Shown: positions 23,974 through 33,059 of the stretch, piece after piece | Layout: every line of letters begins with the position of its first letter | Position numbering within the stretch: the stretch's first letter is position 1 | Assembly (NCBI GenBank): GCA_001596155.1 | Contig: CP014771.1 | Coordinates: forward strand, 744,001-808,000 | Source of the DNA: Hymenobacter psoromatis | GTDB taxonomy: Bacteria; Bacteroidota; Bacteroidia; Cytophagales; Hymenobacteraceae | Direction of reading: 5' to 3' | Length of the DNA stretch: 64,000 bases | Made by a program: the position numbers and the translations under genes | Notes under the pieces: generated by a model | Databases searched by the model: none | What the model saw: the letters and a program-made list of their open reading frames with translations, nothing else | What the model was told of the DNA's origin: nothing

Positions 23974-24810
23974 CTACGACGCTTCAGGCGCGGGCGGGGG
24001 GTAGGCGACCAGCGCCTCGGCGACCGGGGTCGTAGGCCGCGCGTATTCGGCCGGCACCTCATCCAAGGCCCGGATGCGGGCCGCGTATTCAGTGGGTAAC
24101 ATCAGGTTTTTCAGCCATTGGCTCAGGGCGAAGCGCTTGGTGGCCCGATAGAAAAGCACTGCCGGCCGCAGCCACGCGCCCCGGCCCAGCCCCAGCTGCC
24201 GGCGCACGGTGGCCGGCACCACCAGGCCCTGCACTCCGCGCAGCAGCGCGTAGCGCCCGTCGCCCAGGTGCTTCCGGTACTGTTTGTAAAGGTCAATAGT
24301 GCAGTCACTTACTGCCAGGTCGGCGGCCAGGTGGCGGGCACGGTCGGCCTGCCAGGCGGGATAGGAAGTGGGCAAATCGGGGATGCCCAGGCCCCGCCCC
24401 ACGCGCCCGAATACTGCTACTATTTCTTCGCATTCGGCTGGCGTGAGCGGCCGCTCCAGCAGCTCGAAGGCCTGAATGGAGTACGCGATGAGCAGGTACA
24501 GCACATCGCGGTAAGCCCAGTCGGGGATGCGCTGCCCGCGGCTCGCCTCCACCGCGCCGTGGATGGCGGCGATGCTGGCAATGGCCCGCCCGGCCCCGGC
24601 CTGGTCCGAAAACAGGATGCGCCGGGAGTAATCTACCGTCGAAAACAGCCGGCCCAGCGGGTCGGCCGGCAGCCGCCCGGTGAAGTAGAGCCAGTCCACG
24701 GCCTTGTTGAGCGCGAACTCGGCCGCCGCCCCGGCAAAGATGAACAACACAATATCAGAAGTGCCCCAGATGCGGCGCACGACGGAGTTTTGGGCAACGA
24801 AGGGTTCCAT
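23974..24810 (-). CDS. Oxygenase MpaB-family protein (DUF2236)
   Basis: 278 residues. DUF2236 hallmarks: VVRRIWGTSDIVLFIFAGAA, FSTVDYSRRILFSDQAGAGR, IAAIHGAVEASRGQRIPDWA and YRDVLYLLIAYSIQAFELLE. The family includes the MpaB oxygenase and latex-clearing-type enzymes; a haem or metal-assisted oxidation is inferred from the family only. Operon with the DUF2809 gene. Confidence 0.8.
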   Translation of the reverse strand: MEPFVAQNSVVRRIWGTSDIVLFIFAGAAAEFALNKAVDWLYFTGRLPADPLGRLFSTVDYSRRILFSDQAGAGRAIASIAAIHGAVEASRGQRIPDWAYRDVLYLLIAYSIQAFELLERPLTPAECEEIVAVFGRVGRGLGIPDLPTSYPAWQADRARHLAADLAVSDCTIDLYKQYRKHLGDGRYALLRGVQGLVVPATVRRQLGLGRGAWLRPAVLFYRATKRFALSQWLKNLMLPTEYAARIRALDEVPAEYARPTTPVAEALVAYPPPAPEAS

Positions 24811-24926
24811 AATGTGGAGTTAACAACCGCCCGGCGCGCTTGGTGCCGGTGGGGGGTAGGGGTAGCTTTGAGATTTATTTAACTTTGAAACGCAAAGTTA
24901 TTAATGAAAAAATAATTTTACCCGAA

Positions 24927-25014
24927 GTAGGGTGCGGGGCTTGCCCCCGCCCGGCGTTGAACGATTCCCAGACGAGACGTTCAACGCCGGGCGGGGGCAA
25001 GCCCCGCGCCCTAC
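24927..25014. repeat. GTAGGGTGCGGGGCTTGCC palindromic element
   Basis: Arms GTAGGGTGCGGGGCTTGCCC and CGGCGTTGAACG with their complements. The right end supplies the TAG stop of the LytTR regulator at 25011-25013. Confidence 0.85.
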
Positions 25015-25802
25015 CCCCCTTCCAGCCAGCGGCGGAAGGAGGCGGTCTGGGCGGTACTGCTGGTGAGCGTCGCCCCGTGCTTTAGCCTGACCAGCAGGCG
25101 GTTATTAAAATATGGCTCGGCCTTGGCTACGGCGCTGAGCTGCACCAGCTCGCTGCGGTTGAGCCGAAAAAAGTGGGCGGGGTCGAGCTGCTGCTCCCAC
25201 TCGGTGAGGGTGCCGGTGAGCGGGTGGCGCGCCCCGCGCTGGTCAACGGCGAAGACCACGCCCTCATCGGCTTGCAGAAAGGCGATGTCATCGGCGGGCA
25301 GCAGGTAGAAGCCGTTGTTGGGCTGGCGCACCGTCAGGCGCTGGCGGTAGCTGGGGGCCGGTTGGTGCAGGGCGGCGCGCAGCTGCTCGACCAGCGCCAC
25401 GGAGAGGCCGGCGGGGGGTAGGGCCAGCGGGGCAGGTGTGAGGCTGGCGCGCAAACCGTCGTACTTGGCCAGGGCGGCGGCAAACTGTTCGTAGCTAAAA
25501 GGTTTGAGCAGGTAGCCGATGCCATTGGCCTGAAAAGCAGGCAGTAAAAACTGGTCGTAGGCGGTGAGGAAGATGATGGGGCAGGTGACCCGCACCTGTT
25601 CGTAAAGGCTGAACACGTTGCCGTCGAGCAGCTCAATATCGGAGAAGATGAGCGCTGGCATTTCATTAGCCGCGAACCAGGCCAGGCCCTTTTTGACGCT
25701 ACGCACCTCGTGCACGTCATCGGCAGGCAGGCCGTAGCGGGCCGCGAAGCCGCGAATCTGGGCGGCCGTGGGGGCTTCATCTTCAATAATAAGCAGGTGC
25801 AT
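25011..25802 (-). CDS. LytTR-family response regulator
   Basis: 263 residues from the ATG at 25802. Receiver domain: MHLLIIEDEAPTAAQIRGFA with the acidic pair, phospho-acceptor Asp55 in LIFSDIELLDGN, the Thr of IIFLTAYDQFLLPAFQANGI and the Lys of YLLKPFSY. C-terminal LytTR DNA-binding domain: IAFLQADEGVVFAVDQRG, FFRLNRSELVQLSAV, YFNNRLLVRLKHGA. It is third in an operon after a LytS-type kinase and a GIN-domain protein, its probable partners. Confidence 0.93.
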   Translation of the reverse strand: MHLLIIEDEAPTAAQIRGFAARYGLPADDVHEVRSVKKGLAWFAANEMPALIFSDIELLDGNVFSLYEQVRVTCPIIFLTAYDQFLLPAFQANGIGYLLKPFSYEQFAAALAKYDGLRASLTPAPLALPPAGLSVALVEQLRAALHQPAPSYRQRLTVRQPNNGFYLLPADDIAFLQADEGVVFAVDQRGARHPLTGTLTEWEQQLDPAHFFRLNRSELVQLSAVAKAEPYFNNRLLVRLKHGATLTSSTAQTASFRRWLEGG

Positions 25803-25878
25803 AAGCAAGTAAATACTAAGCAAAGAAATTGGGTAAGCAGTCTCATTCTTATCGGGCCGGTGGCAGCAGGTGCCCGGC

Positions 25879-26619
25879 TCACTGGCTTGCCCGCACGCTG
25901 GCCAACCCACTGGCACTCAACGCCCTGGTGGCCGGCCGACCCCGGTAGCGGATGGTTCCGATACCGGCTACGGTAGCCGTTAAGGCCTGGGTAGCAGTCA
26001 CTTCCTCGGTGCCGGTACCCGCTAGGCTGGCCGTGGTGGCCGCGCTCCGCAGGCCGAAGCCGTGGTAGGTGCCCACGCCCCGGATGCTCACTTGCTGCGT
26101 GGTGGTGGTGCCGCGCATGGTTGCGGTGCCGGCCCCGCTGATGGCCACGCTGGTGCGGGTGTTGGCCACCAGCAGCGTCAGGTTGCCCACGCCGGCCAGC
26201 TCTACAGCCAGGGCGGGGGCAGTGAAGCGCGTCAGCCCGGTCAGGGAAGTGGTGCCGGCCAGGCGTAGCTGCGTTAGCTTGGGCAAGGTGATGGTGAGTT
26301 GGAGCCGCTCGGTGGGCCGCCAGGGCTGCCACCAAGCGGCCTCGTCGTCGGGCGCGTGAAAGTGGAGAACGCCCGCCTGCGTACTGGCCGTGAGCTGGTT
26401 GAGCTGGCGCAGCGACCCCGCCACCACGATGCGCTGGGGGCTGCCTTCGGCCACCGTAACGTCGGCTGCCCCCTCGACGATGAGGCCCTCGGCGGTGGGC
26501 AAGGTGAGCAACCGGGTTTGGGGGCGCTCTTCGGCCAGGGCTACTTTTGGTGCTAGCTGGCCGGCCCCGGCTGCGCCCAGGCCAGCCGCCAGGAGGGAGA
26601 GGAAAATGAGGTTTTTCAT
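25879..26619 (-). CDS. GIN-domain (DUF2807) exported protein
   Basis: 246 residues with a signal peptide (MKNLIFLSLLAAGLGAAGAG). A right-handed beta-helix-like GIN repeat pattern follows: ADVTVAEGSPQRIVVAG, LTITLPKLTQLRLAGTTSLT, ALAVELAGVGNLTLLVANTR, TSVAISGAGTATMRG, VSIRGVGTYHGFGLRSAATT. Such proteins are cell-envelope proteins of unknown role. It lies between the kinase and the response regulator, so it may be part of the sensed or regulated process. Confidence 0.82.
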   Translation of the reverse strand: MKNLIFLSLLAAGLGAAGAGQLAPKVALAEERPQTRLLTLPTAEGLIVEGAADVTVAEGSPQRIVVAGSLRQLNQLTASTQAGVLHFHAPDDEAAWWQPWRPTERLQLTITLPKLTQLRLAGTTSLTGLTRFTAPALAVELAGVGNLTLLVANTRTSVAISGAGTATMRGTTTTQQVSIRGVGTYHGFGLRSAATTASLAGTGTEEVTATQALTATVAGIGTIRYRGRPATRALSASGLASVRASQ

Positions 26620-26727
26620 GGGTTTATAAATGGCTAAAAAACAAAATGTTATTTTGATGAGTAAGTAGGCTCGCGCTGCGCGGTTCCGCCTGCGCGCTTT
26701 GCTCGCGCATGAACTGGAAAGTTCGCG

Positions 26728-27738
26728 CTACTGGTGCAGCAGCGGCACCGTGACGGCAAACTCCGTTGCCGAATTGTCAATCTGCACGGGCTGGCCGGCC
26801 AGCAGGCGGTAGCGTTCTTGCAGGTTGCGCAGGCCGGTGCCGCCGGGTTCGGGACGGGTGTGCTTGGGGCGCTGGGGGTTGTGAACCCGTAAGCTTTGTA
26901 AGCTCACCATCAGGGAAATGGGTAATGGGTCGTCGTCGTCGCCGCTGTTGTGCTTGAGGGCGTTTTCGATTAAAATCTGGAGCGTGCCCGGCACGGTGTG
27001 CAGCCGGGCGGGGTCGAGGCCGGGGGCGAGGGTCGTCTCAAACACATAGGCCGCGCCGAAGCGGTGGCGCAGCAGGTACACGTAGTCGTCCAGAAATTGC
27101 AGCTCCTCGGCCAGGGTCACGAAGTCGGCGTCGCGGTGCCGGATGAGGTAGCGGTAGAGGTTGGCGAAGCAGCCCAGGTAGTGGCCCGCCACGGCGGTAT
27201 CCTGCCCGATGAGCGTGTGCAGGACGTTCAGGTTATTGAACAGAAAATGCGGGTCGAGCTGGGCCTTGAGGGCGCGCAGCTCACTTTCGGCTTGCGCTTT
27301 TTGCAGCAGCAGCACCCGGTGCTGGGCCTCGAAGTAGTGCTTGCCGGTGAGCAGCACCGCCAGCAGGCCGTAGCTCTGGGCGTGCCGCACGGCCGATAGT
27401 AAGACGTTCTCAGCGGAGAAAGCGGGGCCGCGGCCGACCAGGTAGCCGTACATATAGAAGTAAGCCAAGCCGCTCAGCCCCGCAAACACCGGGAACAGCG
27501 CCAGGCCCAGCCAGCGGCGGCGGCCCAGCACCAGGGGCAGCAGCCCGCCTACCAGCAGGGCCACGGTGGCGGTGTCGAGCGCCACTGTGCCCACCACTTC
27601 AGGCAGCACCCGCCCGGCGCTGGTGTGGTTGTCGGCCCGGTATTGCAGCAGTAGTATCGGGGCGACTACCAGCCAGTAGGCGGCCACCAACACCAGGTCG
27701 GAGCGCGAAGGCCGCTGGGTGTCGAAGGGAGAATCCAT
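26728..27738 (-). CDS. LytS-type sensor histidine kinase
   Basis: 336 residues from the ATG at 27738 (MDSPFDTQRP). Four hydrophobic segments (residues about 17-135) form the membrane sensor. His164 in LDPHFLFNNLNVLHTLIGQD is the phosphorylation site of the His_kinase (PF06580) class. N-box ILIENALKHNSG and G-box GGTGLRNLQERYRLLAG complete the ATPase. Presumed partner of the LytTR regulator two genes downstream. Confidence 0.92.
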   Translation of the reverse strand: MDSPFDTQRPSRSDLVLVAAYWLVVAPILLLQYRADNHTSAGRVLPEVVGTVALDTATVALLVGGLLPLVLGRRRWLGLALFPVFAGLSGLAYFYMYGYLVGRGPAFSAENVLLSAVRHAQSYGLLAVLLTGKHYFEAQHRVLLLQKAQAESELRALKAQLDPHFLFNNLNVLHTLIGQDTAVAGHYLGCFANLYRYLIRHRDADFVTLAEELQFLDDYVYLLRHRFGAAYVFETTLAPGLDPARLHTVPGTLQILIENALKHNSGDDDDPLPISLMVSLQSLRVHNPQRPKHTRPEPGGTGLRNLQERYRLLAGQPVQIDNSATEFAVTVPLLHQ

Positions 27739-27790
27739 GCTGAAAGAAGGCGCAAGATGCGGGCGAAGCGGGCTAAGGGACCACGCAGCG

Positions 27791-28534
27791 CTAGCCTTTG
27801 ACCAGCGCAATGAGTTGCGCCAGCTCGTTCATTCCACTATGCACGGCAATGGGCAGTAGTAAATTGCCACTGCGAGCCCGGCACCACGCCAGCACGAAGC
27901 CGCCGACCGTAGGAATCGCCATTGGCAAGAGATTTAGCGTGGGGTGAAAGGCCGCATCCACCCGCAGGCCGTGGACCAGCCCAAAAATCAGGGAGCTGAC
28001 CACAGTTCCCCAGCCCAATTCGGCCCCGAGCACCCGTACCCGCCGCGGGAAAGCCCGGTTCAGCAGGGCCAGGAAAATTCCGCGAAAAGTAAGCTCCTCG
28101 GTTATTCCCACGCTCAGATTTACCAGCTGGTAGTTTACCGTGGGGTGCCCGCCCGGCAGTAGCAGCCACAGAAGCCCGGTTTCCAGCACCAGTAGCGGCA
28201 TCAGCCAGCGCCAAACGTCGCGGCCGGTACCGGCATTAGTGCGGAGCTGTAAGCCGAATTCAGCGCGTTGCCAGTTGCCTACCCGAAGCAGCAGGCCCAG
28301 GGCTATCAGGCTGACCAATAGGGTCAGGAAGATGTTCGGCCAGTAGCTATCGTGCGCGGCCAGGAGCGGCCTTAGTAGTGCTGGTGGCAGCGTGGCCAGG
28401 CCGACCCACATATCAATGCCTACCAGCAATATCCCCGCAAGCAAATAGCGCCGAGAAGCGGTTTGCCGCAGGGCTGGCAGGCTAGGTAACAGGCCCGATA
28501 GGCCCAGGGAAAGCCCGGTATATAATGCGTTCAT
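27791..28534 (-). CDS. CPBP-family intramembrane glutamic protease
   Basis: 247 residues from the ATG at 28534. Several membrane segments and the CPBP/Abi motifs: Glu146-Glu147 and Arg151 in GITEELTFRGIFLALL, then SSLIFGLVHGLRVDA (motif 2) and IAVHSGMNELAQLI (motif 3). The family cleaves membrane-bound substrates. It precedes the kinase by 52 bp on the same strand and may share its transcript. Confidence 0.9.
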   Translation of the reverse strand: MNALYTGLSLGLSGLLPSLPALRQTASRRYLLAGILLVGIDMWVGLATLPPALLRPLLAAHDSYWPNIFLTLLVSLIALGLLLRVGNWQRAEFGLQLRTNAGTGRDVWRWLMPLLVLETGLLWLLLPGGHPTVNYQLVNLSVGITEELTFRGIFLALLNRAFPRRVRVLGAELGWGTVVSSLIFGLVHGLRVDAAFHPTLNLLPMAIPTVGGFVLAWCRARSGNLLLPIAVHSGMNELAQLIALVKG

Positions 28535-28584
28535 ATTTCGTTGAGGTCTGATTATCAGTAAAGTAAAGCCGCGTCGGGCCGTGG

Positions 28585-29900
28585 CTACCGGCTGCTCGTG
28601 GTTTCCGCGCCCGCAACTGGTGCTAGCGGCCGCGTGGCTCCCCCATCGCGCACCAGCAGCAGGCACTGCACGTAGTCCGTGGCAGGGCGGGCGGGGTCAA
28701 ACTGCATTTGCTGGCTGGCGGGCAAGCCGGGCGCGTAGGTGATTTGCACGGGCGGGCGGCGGGCGGCCGTGCCGGGCGCATCAAGCCGTACGAGGGTCGT
28801 GCTACCGGGCCGGGTGCGCGCCTTGAGGGTCTCTATCCCTTGCAGCTTGACCAGCGGTCCGTCGTGGTTGAACTTATCGACTTCGGTGAAAAGCTGGCCC
28901 GGCGTGCGCCAGGGCGCAGGCAGCCCGGCCGAAGCCGTCATCATGCGGCAGCCCGAGTAGGTGCTGAGGATGGACACGATTTTCGCGTGGTCCGGTAGCG
29001 CGCTATTGCGGATATAAGCGGCCAGACTGGTAAAATTCAAGCCCTTTTGCTGCGGCACGTGGCCCAGGCCCCACAGGCCGTAGAGTTTCTCGTGCGCCAG
29101 GTGCCAGAGGGGTAGGGCGGCCTGGTAGTTGGCAAACAGCTGCTGCTCGCGGCCCGGCAGCGTGCGAGCGTAGCCGAGGTTAGTGAGCGCGTACCGCACT
29201 TCGGCGCAGGCTTGGCGACCGAGGGCGCGGCGGGCGGCGGGCGCAGCTTCAGCCAGCGCCCGCCCGGTGCGCAGGGCCAGGTCGGCGGCCAGGTCGGGGG
29301 TAGCGCGCAGGGCGGTTTGCACCGAATCGAGGGCCGCGGCCAGCCGGGGGGTAGGGGCCGGCCGGCGGCGCGCAGGTCGTGCAGGTAATCGGCCAGCAGC
29401 GCGTAGTCCTGCACCCCGTCGATGCCCACAAATTGAATGCGCCGGGCGGGCGGGAGCGTCTGGTTCAGGCCCCGGATGCGGCGGATTTTAGCCATGAAAC
29501 CGGCGTTGCCCCACTGCGCCTGCTCGCGCACCCAACTGGCAAATACCCGCGCCAGGGTGGTTTCGTTGCCGGTGTGCAGGTAGTCATTCAGGTAATAGGC
29601 TTTGGCACAGTCTACTTCGGCCAGGTAGTGGCGCACGTCGGCCCGCTGGTTGAGGTGGCGCAGCAGGGCAAAGTCCACGTCTTGCAGCCGCTGCACGCCG
29701 TGCGATTCACCCAGCAGAAACACCTTATTCCGGTAAAAATCCTTATCAAATAGCCGGAATTGGGGGCAGCCGACCAGGTCCAGCGTTTCGCGGGGTGCGT
29801 CGGCAAAGACAGAATCGGGTTGTTGGGCGCGGGCAGCGGGTCCGGCCGGCAGGAAGCTAGCGCCTAGCAAGGCAGCCCGGAAAAAGACTAGGAGTTTCAT
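28585..29900 (-). CDS. Erythromycin-esterase-like exported protein, frameshifted
   Basis: The start at 29900 opens a signal peptide (MKLLVFFRAALLGASFLPAG). The N-terminal half has VFLLGESHGVQRLQDVDFAL and VRHYLAEVDCAKAYYLNDYL, as in EreA/ChaN-like proteins. After DYLHDLRAAGRPLPP the frame is lost. The natural continuation (RLAAALDS, then VQTALRATPDLAADLALRTG to the stop at 28585) is in another frame. The switch is at CTACCCCCC near 29347-29356; one more C would repair it. The corrected length is about 438 residues. The role is unknown; a resistance function should not be assumed. Confidence 0.6.
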
Positions 29901-30028
29901 ACGCGGGAGAGTGAGCGGTGATAACTGGCGCAAACCACGCTGCTAACCCCGCCCGCTGCCAGCGGCCCGTAATGAATCGGGAGAAAAAGCTGTTGAAGTC
30001 CGTGAAAAATCCCGTGAGTTAGTGAGTG

Positions 30029-30117
30029 GTAGGGTGCGGGGCTGGCCCCCGCCCGGCGTTGAACGATGGGCGCAGGATTCGTTCAAACGCCGGGCGGGGG
30101 CCAGCCCCGTACCCTAC
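30029..30117. repeat. GTAGGGTGCGGGGCTGGCC palindromic element
   Basis: Same family as 24927-25014, with GGCC in place of TTGCC in the arm. The minus-strand TAG stop of the exporter (30114-30116) lies in its right end. Confidence 0.85.
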
Positions 30118-32423
30118 CCCACCACCACCGGTACTACCCCCACCTTTTTGCGCCGCCGCCCATACACGCCCAGAATCAGCAGCGGCAGCAGCGTCAGCTC
30201 AGCCACAACGCCAAATAGCAGCGTGAGCCCAATGAGCAGGCCCACGTAAAACGTGCCGTCAAACGACGAAAACAGCAGCGTGCCGAAGCCGCCCACCAGA
30301 ATGAGCGAGGTGACGATAACCGCCTGCCCGGCCAGGATGTAGGTGCGCCGCACGGCTTTGAATAAGTCCGGCTCGTGGCCCATCGTGAGGCGCAACTTAC
30401 TGATAAAGTGAATAGTATCATCCACCGCAATGCCGAAGGCGATGGTGAAGATGATGCTCGTGCTCACCTTCATGCTCACGCCGGCCAGCCCCATCACGCC
30501 CGCCACCACCAGAATGGGTAGCAGGTTGGGAATGAGTACCACCAGCGTCATGCGCAACGACCGAAACAGCAGCAGCACGATAGCCGTGACCATCGCCACG
30601 TCGATGGCCATGCCCTGTATCATGTTGAGGGTCAGGTTCTCATTGTTTTTATCAATGAGGTTGGATGAGCCCGTGAGGCGGGTGCGCAGCACCGTCGTGT
30701 CAATGCTGGTGCGCAGAAAGTGGCGGAGCGCGCCGTTGAGCGCGTCGGCCCGGATGCTACCCACGTCCACCATGCGGCCGGTGAGGCGGCCGGCCGTGCC
30801 GTCGGGCAGGGCCAGCGCCCGAAACTCGGGGTGCTTGCGAAACTGCCGCAGCGGCCCGCGCAGCCGCGCCAGCCCGGCCGAATCGGGGGGTAGGCGGTAT
30901 TCGGCCAGCCCGCCGCCGTGCAGCGCCTGGTACACGGTGCGCACCAGCGTGGCCGGCGAGGCGGCGAACTTCAGTCCGTAAGTAGTGGCCAGGTAGCGCT
31001 CGATTTTCTCGGTTTGGGCCAGCACGGCGGGGTCAAAAATATCGCGCCCGCCGGCCGGCTTCAGCTCCAATTCAAAGGGCCGCACCCCGGCGAAGTGGTC
31101 GTTGAAAAACGCGAAATCCCGCCGCACGGGGTCATTCTTAGACAAGTCATCGAGCAACGACGAGTTAATCCGCACCCGCGAAGCCAGCCCGATGCTGGCC
31201 ACCAGAATGAGCCCGCTGAGCATATAAATGAGCCGCCGCCGCCGCAGCACGCCCACAAACAGCCGGCTCAACACCCCGTCCCAGTCGTGGCCGTGCTGGC
31301 GGGGCTCGCGCAAAGCGGGCTTATTGAGCAGCACCAGCATGGCCGGTAACAGCGTGAAGCTCAGTAGGAAAGCCAGAATAACGGCAATGCCCGTAAACAG
31401 CCCGAAGTTGTGGATAGGCTTTATAGTGCTCGTCATCAGGGTAAAAAAGCCGATGCTCGTCGTGAGCGCCGACAATCCCGAGCCGAAGCCCGACTCCTTC
31501 ATCGTCGTGCGCAGCGCGTGTTTTTTGCCCGCACCGTAGCCTAATTCGCTCACGTAGCGGCTGATAATGTGGATGGTATCCGACATGCCCACTACAAACA
31601 ACATCAGCGGCAGCAGGGCCGTCATCAAATCAATGCTGATGCCGCAGGCCCCCATCACGCCCAGGCCCCAGATAATGGCCCCCACTACCACCACCAGCGG
31701 CAGCACTACCCCCCACCAGGTGCGAAACGTGAGCCACAACAGCCCCATTACCAGCACGAAAGACAGCGACATGAAAATTATCATCTCGCGCTGCAGGCGG
31801 TCCACGAACACCGACTGCGCCACCACTTTGCCCGCAAAGTGCACCCGCGCCGCGGGCAGCCCCGCCCGCGCCAGCCCGGCGCGCAGCTCCGTCAGCAGTG
31901 AGTCGCCGGGCGGCTTCTTAAGGTCGGGCGTGGTTTGGATGACCAGGGCCACGGCCCGCGCGTCGGGGCTGAGGAGGTTGCCCACGAAGCCCGGCGTTTG
32001 GTAAATGAGCGTCGAGTCGGCGGCGCGGCGGCCGGGGTCGGCGCGGTATTCGGCCGGGTGCAGGTAGGGGAGGGTGTAGGCCCCGAGGCCCTCCACCACG
32101 GTCTGGCTGAGTGTGGTGGGCGACACCACGTGCAGCACATCGCGCTGCCGCCGCGCCACCCGCGTCAGGCTATCCACCTGCGTCAGGAAGGCCGGCGAAA
32201 AAGCCGTTTGGCCCGGCCCGGCCTCCAGGGCCAGCAGCAGGTAGTCGTTGTCGTTGCCGTAGCGCCGGGTGTAGCCCTGGTAGTAATCCAGGTCGGGGTC
32301 GCCGGCGGGGTAGAAGTCGTTGAAATTATAATTGAAGCGGAGCTGGGCAGCAAAGTAGCCGGCCAGCCCCGTGAGCAGGGCCAGCACCAGCAGCGTGAGG
32401 TGCGCGATTCGGCGAAGCGACAT
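30114..32423 (-). CDS. RND/MMPL-superfamily exporter
   Basis: 769 residues from the ATG at 32423 (MSLRRIAHLTLLVLALLTGL). Duplicated architecture: an N-terminal membrane segment, a large periplasmic loop, six segments with LMTALLPLMLFVVGMSDTIH, a second loop, and six more with IIFTIAFGIAVDDTIHFISK. The paired GxxxDD/xDTIH motifs carry the proton-relay residues of the hydrophobe/MMPL transporters (hopanoid or lipid exporters among them). No adaptor or outer-membrane channel gene is adjacent, which fits the MMPL-like subgroup. Confidence 0.88.
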   Translation of the reverse strand: MSLRRIAHLTLLVLALLTGLAGYFAAQLRFNYNFNDFYPAGDPDLDYYQGYTRRYGNDNDYLLLALEAGPGQTAFSPAFLTQVDSLTRVARRQRDVLHVVSPTTLSQTVVEGLGAYTLPYLHPAEYRADPGRRAADSTLIYQTPGFVGNLLSPDARAVALVIQTTPDLKKPPGDSLLTELRAGLARAGLPAARVHFAGKVVAQSVFVDRLQREMIIFMSLSFVLVMGLLWLTFRTWWGVVLPLVVVVGAIIWGLGVMGACGISIDLMTALLPLMLFVVGMSDTIHIISRYVSELGYGAGKKHALRTTMKESGFGSGLSALTTSIGFFTLMTSTIKPIHNFGLFTGIAVILAFLLSFTLLPAMLVLLNKPALREPRQHGHDWDGVLSRLFVGVLRRRRLIYMLSGLILVASIGLASRVRINSSLLDDLSKNDPVRRDFAFFNDHFAGVRPFELELKPAGGRDIFDPAVLAQTEKIERYLATTYGLKFAASPATLVRTVYQALHGGGLAEYRLPPDSAGLARLRGPLRQFRKHPEFRALALPDGTAGRLTGRMVDVGSIRADALNGALRHFLRTSIDTTVLRTRLTGSSNLIDKNNENLTLNMIQGMAIDVAMVTAIVLLLFRSLRMTLVVLIPNLLPILVVAGVMGLAGVSMKVSTSIIFTIAFGIAVDDTIHFISKLRLTMGHEPDLFKAVRRTYILAGQAVIVTSLILVGGFGTLLFSSFDGTFYVGLLIGLTLLFGVVAELTLLPLLILGVYGRRRKKVGVVPVVVG

Positions 32424-32566
32424 AAAACAAGTAGCGCGGACTTTGTAGTTCGCGGGGGTAGCGGGGCCGGCGCACACGCGCTTCGGCATATCCGAAACCC
32501 GTTGTACTTTAGAAGCCGCAACAACCCCTAACCCTCTGGTTTTACCAATTGTTTCTCCCAAGTCTG

Positions 32567-32815
32567 ATGAAAAAATCCCTGCTCGCCCTCGCACTGCTGG
32601 CTTCGGCCGCCACCGCCTTCGCCCACGACGGCGATAAGCCCGCCAAAGGCAAGAAAGCTGACCACTGCACCGCCGCGGCCGCCGCCAAGTGCGAGCAAGG
32701 CATGGCCGGCACCAGCATGGCTGGAATGCCCGCCTGCTGCCGCGCCAAAATGGCCGCCGCCAAAGCCGCCGCGCCGGCTAAGGTGGAAAAGGTGGCGATG
32801 GTGAAGTCGCTGTAA
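32567..32815 (+). CDS. Small exported Cys/His/Met-rich protein
   Basis: 82 residues: signal peptide MKKSLLALALLASAATAFAH, then DGDKPAKGKKADHCTAAAAA, KCEQGMAGTSMAGMPACCRA and an Ala/Lys tail. Four Cys, two His and several Met in 35 residues suggest soft-metal binding in the periplasm, but this is only inference. Divergent from the RND exporter 144 bp away. Confidence 0.6.
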   Translation: MKKSLLALALLASAATAFAHDGDKPAKGKKADHCTAAAAAKCEQGMAGTSMAGMPACCRAKMAAAKAAAPAKVEKVAMVKSL

Positions 32816-32870
32816 AGGCAGGGCAACACTTTTTTTACCAAACGCCCTACCCCCTTATTTTCAAGAAGCC

Positions 32871-32981
32871 ATGACTGCTTACGACGCTGGGTATTTCACC
32901 GGAAAATTCATTCATGACCTCGGAATGTCTGCCATCGTTGTTCGTTTTTTTTCCTATGTTCGCGGCTATGTTAAGCTGTGA
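32871..32981 (+). CDS. Possible 36-residue protein
   Basis: ATG at 32871 to TGA at 32981: MTAYDAGYFTGKFIHDLGMS then AIVVRFFSYVRGYVKL. It sits between the exported Cys-rich gene and a bidirectional terminator, and looks like an amphipathic small protein. No ribosome-binding sequence is evident. Confidence 0.35.
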   Translation: MTAYDAGYFTGKFIHDLGMSAIVVRFFSYVRGYVKL

Positions 32982-33002
32982 GGATTGAGAAGCAGATAAT
33001 AG

Positions 33003-33031
33003 AAAACGCCACCCAAACAGGTGGCGTTTTT
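33003..33031. terminator. Bidirectional rho-independent terminator
   Basis: AAAACGCCACC, loop CAAACA, GGTGGCGTTTTT. It has A-run and T-run on either side and sits between convergent genes. Confidence 0.9.
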
Positions 33032-33059
33032 AGTTGCAATACTCAGTCGCTGCCATTCG

